DNA from: Streptoalloteichus hindustanus
GTDB taxonomy: Bacteria > Actinomycetota > Actinomycetes > Mycobacteriales > Pseudonocardiaceae
Reading direction: 5' to 3'
NCBI RefSeq assembly: GCF_900129375.1
Contig: NZ_FQVN01000001.1
Location: 682,001 to 746,000 of the forward strand
Length of the DNA stretch: 64,000 bases
In this document: one piece after another, positions 59,354-64,000 of the stretch
Position numbering within the stretch: position 1 is the stretch's first letter
Layout: each line of letters starts with the position of its first letter
Position numbers and translations under genes: made by a program
Notes under the pieces: generated by a model
What the model saw: only the letters and a program-made list of their open reading frames with translations
Told to the model about the DNA's origin: nothing
Databases searched by the model: none

Positions 59354-60229
59354 ATGAACGTCGCGGAGCGGTTGGCCTCACGGTTGCCTGGACGACTCGG
59401 CGAGCGGGCGGAACGCCCGGTGGTGGCGGTGGTCCGCCTGCACGGCGTGATCACCCCGACGCCGTCCCCCGTGGCCAGGGCCACGATCAACACCCACGCG
59501 CTGGAGACCGCGCTGACCAGGGCCTTCGGTCACGAGCGGCTGGCGGCGGTCGCGTTGGAGGTCAACTCGCCCGGCGGCGCCCCCACCCAGTCCGCGTTGA
59601 TCGCCGACCGCGTGCGCGGGCTGGCGGCGAAGAAGAACGTCCCGGTGCTGGCGTTCTGCGAGGACGTGGCCGCGTCCGGCGGCTACTGGCTGGCCTGCGC
59701 GGCGGACGAGATCTACGCGCACGCGACCTCGCTGGTCGGCTCGATCGGGGTGATCAGCGCCGGGTTCGGCCTCGCCGGGCTGCTGGAGCGGTTCGGCGTC
59801 GAACGGCGGTTGCACAGCGCAGGGGAGCACAAGGCACGCCTCGACCCGTTCCAGCCGGAGAAGGCCGAGGACGTCGCGTGGCTGAAGGCCATGCAGACCG
59901 AGCTGCACGCGCAGTTCGCCGACTGGGTGCGGGAGCGGCGCGCGGGCCGGTTGCGCGGCGAGGAGGCCGAGCTCTTCTCCGGCGAGGTGTGGACCGGGGC
60001 GAAGGCGGTCGAGCTCGGGCTGGTGGACGGGCTCGGCACCCTGCGCGGGGTGGTGGGCGAGCGGTGGCCGGACGCCACCGTCGCGGTCGCCGAGCCGCGC
60101 AAGCCGTTGCTGGCGAGGCTGGGCCTGGGCGGCGCCGCCGCCCGGTTCGGCGCGACTCCCGCCGACGGGATGCTCGGCGCGGTCGAGGCGCTGGAGCACC
60201 GCGCCGTCTGGTCCCGGTTCGGGCTGTAG
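59354..60229 (+). CDS. S49-family serine peptidase (SppA-like)
   Basis: Signal-peptide-peptidase-type protease of 291 residues. The single S49 domain has VVRLHGVI, VALEVNSPGGAPTQS, the nucleophile Ser108 in VAASGGYWLACAADEI, and the general base Lys160 in AGEHKARLDPF. There is no clear transmembrane helix, so it is probably soluble or peripheral. It lies between the kinase and its presumed regulator, but has its own leaderless promoter and a terminator, so a functional link is unclear. Confidence 0.92.
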   Translation: MNVAERLASRLPGRLGERAERPVVAVVRLHGVITPTPSPVARATINTHALETALTRAFGHERLAAVALEVNSPGGAPTQSALIADRVRGLAAKKNVPVLAFCEDVAASGGYWLACAADEIYAHATSLVGSIGVISAGFGLAGLLERFGVERRLHSAGEHKARLDPFQPEKAEDVAWLKAMQTELHAQFADWVRERRAGRLRGEEAELFSGEVWTGAKAVELGLVDGLGTLRGVVGERWPDATVAVAEPRKPLLARLGLGGAAARFGATPADGMLGAVEALEHRAVWSRFGL

Positions 60230-60743
60230 CGCCTGGTGCGGCCGCCCTGCCGGGAGGGTGGGGCGGCCCGCGGCCACGCCTGCCAGTGCCCACTTCCCCG
60301 TCTCCGGCGCGTCTCCGGGCTCGCGTTGGTCACTGCCCGTCTCGGCGAACACGACGTTCTCTCACCTGCGCGGGGTCGTGCCGCACGTGCGAGAGGTCCG
60401 CGCCTTAGTCCACAGTGGACTCAAGGTTGCCTTCCGCTCCCCGTTCGGGGTGGCCGGCGACCCGCCGCCGCGCCTGGCCCGGGCTCGTCGGCGGTGGGTG
60501 CGCCGCTCTTTCGGTGGGTGCTGCCGAATGGACGCGTGACCGGCGCGGCTCCCGCTCGTTGCTCCGAATGAGTGCGTGATCAACTAGGCGGTGCCCCGCA
60601 TGCCGGGCGGGTGGGGGCGCAGGCCATAGTGGATCACCTGCTCCGGCGGAGGGCGGCGCGGAACGCTCCACACCGTCACTCCGACGGGCGGTCACGTCAC
60701 CGTGGACAGCCAGCCAGGCGGATCGGCAGGATAGGGCGTCGCA
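60230..60743. other. Regulatory intergenic region before the LytTR gene
   Basis: 514 bases with no convincing gene. It holds a hairpin (60241-60269), the palindrome AGTCCAC-A-GTGGACT (60407-60421), the motif GTTGCTCCGAATGAGTGCG (60558-60576) and, nearer the gene, TAGGGC (60732-60737), which ends six bases before the GTG at 60744. Confidence 0.6.
60241..60269 (+). terminator. Hairpin after the S49 peptidase gene
   Basis: GGCCGCCC and GGGCGGCC form an 8-bp perfect stem with a 13-base loop, 12 bases after the stop. Confidence 0.6.
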
Positions 60744-61580
60744 GTGAGTACCCACACGAGCACGAGTGCGCATCCGGGCGCCGACGGCCTCGTCGTCCTG
60801 GCCGTGGACGACGAGCCCCGCAACCTGGAGGAGATCACCTACCTGCTCGGGAACAACCCGAGGGTGAAGCGGGTGCTCACCGCGTTCGACGCGGCCGAGG
60901 CGCTGCGGATGATCCGCGGTGGCTCCGACTCGGTCCGGCCCCCGGTGCGCAGCGTGGCCTGCCCGGTGGACGCCGTGTTCGCCGACATCTCGATGCCCGG
61001 CCTCTCCGGGATGGAGCTCGGCCAGGTGCTGGAGGCGTTCCGGGAGCCGCCCGCGCTGGTGTTCGTGACCGGCTACCCGGAGCAGGCCGCGCGGGCGTAC
61101 GAACTGGGCGCCCTCGACTACATCCTCAAGCCGCCCAGGGCCGACCGGGTGGAACGCGTTCTCCGGCTGATCCAGAAGGTGCGCGGCGCGCAGTCCCCCA
61201 CCGCCGAGGAGAACCGGGACGAGGAGGTCATCCCGGTCGAGCTGGCCGGGACGACCAAGCTCGTGCCGCGCTCCACCGTGCAGTGGGTGGAGGCGCAGGG
61301 CGACTACGCCCGGCTGTGGACCACCGAGGGCAGCCACCTCGTGCGCATCCCGCTGGCGCAGCTGGAGGAGCGGTGGGCCGACGCGGGGTTCGTCCGCATC
61401 CACCGCTCCTACCTGGTGGCCCTGCCGTTGATCAGCGAGCTGCAGATGGGCTCGTCCGGCTACCAGGTGGTGATCGGGCGCGGCGAGGGCGCCAAGACGC
61501 TGCCGGTCAGCCGCCGCCACACCAGGGACCTCAAGGACCGCCTGGTCAGGGCGCCCAAGAACAACTGGGGATCGAGATGA
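60744..61580 (+). CDS. LytTR-family response regulator
   Basis: A 278-residue DNA-binding response regulator. The receiver domain (about 16-145) has VDDEPRN, the phospho-acceptor Asp81 in VFADISMPG and GYPEQAARAYELGALDYILKPP. The C-terminal LytTR domain (about 165-278) includes VQWVEAQGDYARLWT, VRIHRSYLVAL and LPVSRRHTRDLKDRL. LytTR proteins bind direct repeats upstream of targets. Here the next two genes, coupled by ATGA and a 9-bp gap, are the obvious targets. The kinase at 57828 is the likely partner. Confidence 0.92.
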   Translation: MSTHTSTSAHPGADGLVVLAVDDEPRNLEEITYLLGNNPRVKRVLTAFDAAEALRMIRGGSDSVRPPVRSVACPVDAVFADISMPGLSGMELGQVLEAFREPPALVFVTGYPEQAARAYELGALDYILKPPRADRVERVLRLIQKVRGAQSPTAEENRDEEVIPVELAGTTKLVPRSTVQWVEAQGDYARLWTTEGSHLVRIPLAQLEERWADAGFVRIHRSYLVALPLISELQMGSSGYQVVIGRGEGAKTLPVSRRHTRDLKDRLVRAPKNNWGSR

Positions 61581-61999
61581 GCCGGCACGACGCCTCGGGC
61601 CCGATCCCGCCCGAGCGGGCCGACCAGTGGACGGCGGCGGCGAAACGCCGTCGGCGCGTCCGGGTCGTGCTCGCCGACCGCGCCCCGCTCCGCGTGGTCC
61701 GCCCCCCCGCCCCGGTCGAGGAGCAGGCGACGGTGGGCGAGAAGCTGGTCAGGGAGCTGGTCCGGTCCCAGCTCAGGATGGCGCTGCGGCTGGCCGGCCT
61801 GACCGTGGTGCTGTTGGCCGGATTACCGGCGTTCTTCCTGTTCGCGCCGGAGGTCTCCAACCGCGCGGTGCTCGGGGTCCCGTTGCCGTGGCTGATCCTC
61901 GGCGTCCTGGCCTACCCGGTGCTCGTCGGCGTCGGCCACGTGCACAACCGGCTCGCGGAGCGCAACGAACGGGACTTCGTCACCATGCTCGACAACTGA
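61577..61999 (+). CDS. Small membrane protein upstream of the symporter (DUF485-like position)
   Basis: A 140-residue protein. The N-terminal half is basic (AAAKRRRRVRVVLADRAPLR); the C-terminal half has two membrane helices (MALRLAGLTVVLLAGLPAFFLF; LPWLILGVLAYPVLVGVGHV) and ends VHNRLAERNERDFVTMLDN. The tail and its location directly before an SSS symporter match the small DUF485-type partners of ActP/MctP. The start overlaps the LytTR stop as ATGA. It probably assists the symporter. Confidence 0.8.
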   Translation: MSRHDASGPIPPERADQWTAAAKRRRRVRVVLADRAPLRVVRPPAPVEEQATVGEKLVRELVRSQLRMALRLAGLTVVLLAGLPAFFLFAPEVSNRAVLGVPLPWLILGVLAYPVLVGVGHVHNRLAERNERDFVTMLDN

Positions 62000-62008
62000 G
62001 AGCCTGCG

Positions 62009-63787
62009 ATGGGGCTGGACGTCTGGGCGTTGACCGGGATCGCCGCGGTCGCGGTGCTCACCTTCGGCCTCGGCGCGTGGGGCGCGCGGCGGGCCCGCAC
62101 GACGTCCGACTTCCTCGTCGCCGGCCGGGTCGTCTCGGCGCGGACCAACGCCGCGGCGATCGCCGGCGAGTACCTGTCGGCCGCGTCGTTCCTCGGGGTG
62201 GCCGGGCTGGTGATGCGCGACGGCGCCGACGCGCTCTGGTACCCGGTCGGCTTCACCGCCGGCTACCTGGCGTTGCTGTTGTTCGTCGCCGCGCCGCTGC
62301 GCCGGTCCGGCGCCTACACGTTGCCCGACTTCGCCGAGGCCCGCCTCGGCTCGGTGGGCCTGCGGCGGCTGGCCACGATCTTCGTGGCGTTGATCGGGTG
62401 GCTCTACCTCGTCCCGCAGCTGCAGGGCGCGGGGCTCACCCTGAGCACGGTCACCCACCTGCCGCCGTGGTCCGGCGCGTTGCTGGTGGCCGGGCTCGTG
62501 GTGGTGAACATCCTGTTCGGGGGGATGCGGGCGGTCACGCTGGTCCAGGCGGTCCAGTACTGGATCAAACTCACCGCGATCGGGCTGCCGGCCTTCTTCC
62601 TCTGCCTCGCCTTCCTCGGCGACCGCGCTCCGGCGCAGCCCGCCCTGACCGACCCGCTGCCGCCGGTCTTCACCACCGACACCACCGTCGAGGTGCGCAC
62701 GAGCGTGCTGCTCACCGTCGCGGAGCCGGTGCGGCTGGAGGCGAGGGGGAGGGTCAACCGGCAGGCCGCGAACGGTCCCGTGTACTGGGGGCCGGGCACC
62801 CAGGAGGTGACCGCCGGCACCCAGCTCCGGTTCCCCGCTGGCGCGCCGGTGCCGGTCGTGATCGGGTCGCCGCCCGACAACGCGAGCTGGCTCCGACCGC
62901 TCTACGGCGACGAGTGGCCGCTGTTCCGCACCTACTCGCTGATCTTCGCGACGTTCCTGGGCACGATGGGCCTGCCGCACGTGCTGGTCCGCTTCTACAC
63001 CAACCCGGACGGGCGGCAGGCCAGGCAGACCACCCTGTTCGTGCTGGTGCTGCTCGGGCTGTTCTACCTGTTCCCGACGATCATCGGGGCGCTGTCCCGG
63101 CTGTACGTGCCGAAGTTGCTGGTCACCGGCACCACCGACGCGGCGGTGCTGTTGCTGCCGACGGCGGTGCTGGACAACTGCTTCGGCCGGCTGCTGGCCG
63201 CGCTCACCACCGCGGGCGCGTTCGCCGCGTTCCTGTCCACCTCGGCCGGGCTGGTGATGAGCGTGGCCGGGGTGTTGTCGACCGACGTGCTTCGGGGCCG
63301 GGTGCGGGACATCCGCGTTGGCACGGTGATCGCCGGCCTGGTGCCGTTGACCGCCACCGTGATCGCCGGCTCGCTGGACGTCTCGCAGAGCGTGGGGCTG
63401 GCCTTCGCCACCGCCGCCTCCACCTTCTGCCCGTTGCTCGTGCTGGGGATCTGGTGGCGGGGGCTGACCGCCCCGGGCGCCGCGGTCGGCCTGGTGGTGG
63501 GCGGTGGGCTCGCGTTGTTCTCCACCGTGGCGACCGTGGTGGCGGCCACCGACGGCGGCTGGGCGGGGCCGTTGCTCACCCAGCCCGCCGCGGTCACCGT
63601 GCCCGCCGCGTTCCTCACCATGGTGGTGGTCAGCAAGATCACCCGGCGGCGGGTGCCGCCGGACGTCTCCCGCACGATGCTGCGGATGCACGCCCCGGAC
63701 CGGCTGGGCTTCGGGCAGGACCGCGACGTCCCGCGGGGCGACGTGGCGGAGCGGGCCAGGATCGCGGAGGGCCGAGGGGCGCGGTGA
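62009..63787 (+). CDS. actP: SSS-family monocarboxylate symporter (ActP/MctP-like)
   Basis: Sodium:solute symporter of 592 residues with about 13 helices, importing acetate, pyruvate or a related monocarboxylate. Signatures are FLVAGRVVSARTNAAAIAGEYLSAASFLGVAGLV and, later, SYSLIFATFLGTMGLPHVLVRFYTNP (beginning YSL) of cation/acetate symporters. A ~90-residue hydrophilic insertion between helices (about residues 215-305) is typical of ActP. Control by the adjacent LytS/LytTR genes and closeness to lutABC suggest uptake of lactate or pyruvate, an inference. The start MGLDVWAL lies nine bases after the upstream stop. Confidence 0.88.
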   Translation: MGLDVWALTGIAAVAVLTFGLGAWGARRARTTSDFLVAGRVVSARTNAAAIAGEYLSAASFLGVAGLVMRDGADALWYPVGFTAGYLALLLFVAAPLRRSGAYTLPDFAEARLGSVGLRRLATIFVALIGWLYLVPQLQGAGLTLSTVTHLPPWSGALLVAGLVVVNILFGGMRAVTLVQAVQYWIKLTAIGLPAFFLCLAFLGDRAPAQPALTDPLPPVFTTDTTVEVRTSVLLTVAEPVRLEARGRVNRQAANGPVYWGPGTQEVTAGTQLRFPAGAPVPVVIGSPPDNASWLRPLYGDEWPLFRTYSLIFATFLGTMGLPHVLVRFYTNPDGRQARQTTLFVLVLLGLFYLFPTIIGALSRLYVPKLLVTGTTDAAVLLLPTAVLDNCFGRLLAALTTAGAFAAFLSTSAGLVMSVAGVLSTDVLRGRVRDIRVGTVIAGLVPLTATVIAGSLDVSQSVGLAFATAASTFCPLLVLGIWWRGLTAPGAAVGLVVGGGLALFSTVATVVAATDGGWAGPLLTQPAAVTVPAAFLTMVVVSKITRRRVPPDVSRTMLRMHAPDRLGFGQDRDVPRGDVAERARIAEGRGAR

Positions 63788-64000
63788 CCCCGCCGCGCGG
63801 GCCGTACGCGGTCGCGCGCCGACGGACACCGCCGAACGGGGCCGATCACCGGTGACAGCGCGTGGATGGCCGGGCTGAACGGGTGAGGCCGCGCCGGGCA
63901 AACGGCCCAACCCACGCCACGGTCCGTTCGTCGTGCTGGGCGGACCGTTCGCCGATTCGGCCGACCCGGGTGGCAATTGCCCCCCAATCGGAGGCTTACG
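63788..64000. other. 3' flank of the window
   Basis: 213 bases with no clear gene. ACGGTCCG (63919-63926) and CGGACCGT (63941-63948) form an inverted repeat with a 14-base loop, a possible terminator for the symporter operon. Confidence 0.45.

Overview
The window is a high-GC actinobacterial chromosome segment. Gene content, very strong third-position G/C, frequent GTG starts, TANNNT -10 boxes and TTGTCCACA DnaA-type boxes point to the order Pseudonocardiales (Saccharothrix/Actinosynnema/Lentzea-like). The genus is an inference. The left edge holds pstP-fhaB-fhaA, which in actinobacteria lies close to the replication origin.

Layout. 1-3062: phosphothreonine-signalling genes (PstP phosphatase, two FHA proteins) and tRNA-Leu(CAG) with its terminator. 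3576-9923: PAP2 phosphatase, a CPA1 Na+/H+ antiporter with a two-component system on the same strand, and two + strand genes. 10185-16258: sugar-lactone oxidase, PLP enzyme, TetR regulator, a GH1 glycosidase with a C-terminal frameshift, and a methyltransferase. 17105-21996: two small unknown proteins divergent from an XRE/TPR regulator, and two APH-type kinases. 22156-25057: YcnI-CopC-CopD copper operon. 25387-32014: BCCT transporter, TM0106-type nuclease, SDR, aldo-keto reductase. 32171-37064: UDP-sugar dehydrogenase, gamma-glutamyltransferase, secreted alpha-amylase. 37243-49822: a cell-envelope glycan region with a pyruvyltransferase-like protein, a GT2+GT4 protein, a 1219-residue methyltransferase/coiled-coil/GT2 protein, two AT3-type acyltransferases and three related membrane-anchored proteins. 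50005-53574: MsrA, flavin/F420 oxidoreductase-like protein, tRNA-Gly(GCC), esterase and small proteins. 53913-63787: Fpg glycosylase, LutABC lactate oxidation operon, LytS/LytTR two-component genes, S49 peptidase, and a small membrane protein with an acetate/pyruvate-type symporter.

Functional threads. The glycan region is the most likely undescribed system: tightly overlapping genes, three paralogues ending in a shared YRAxY domain, and an acyltransferase-3 pair in which one member has lost the catalytic histidine of the R-x10-H motif. The right end looks like a carboxylate-sensing and uptake unit (LytS/LytTR/small membrane protein/SSS symporter) beside lactate oxidation genes. The NhaP operon carries a histidine kinase with an unusual extra C-terminal transmembrane segment and outer domain.

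Non-coding structure. Three dispersed copies of a ~100 bp intergenic repeat start with a DnaA-type box and carry a promoter-like GATAGGCTGG core. At least seven genes have a -10 hexamer ending 6-7 nt before the start codon, indicating leaderless transcripts. No rRNA, CRISPR array, insertion sequence or phage was seen.
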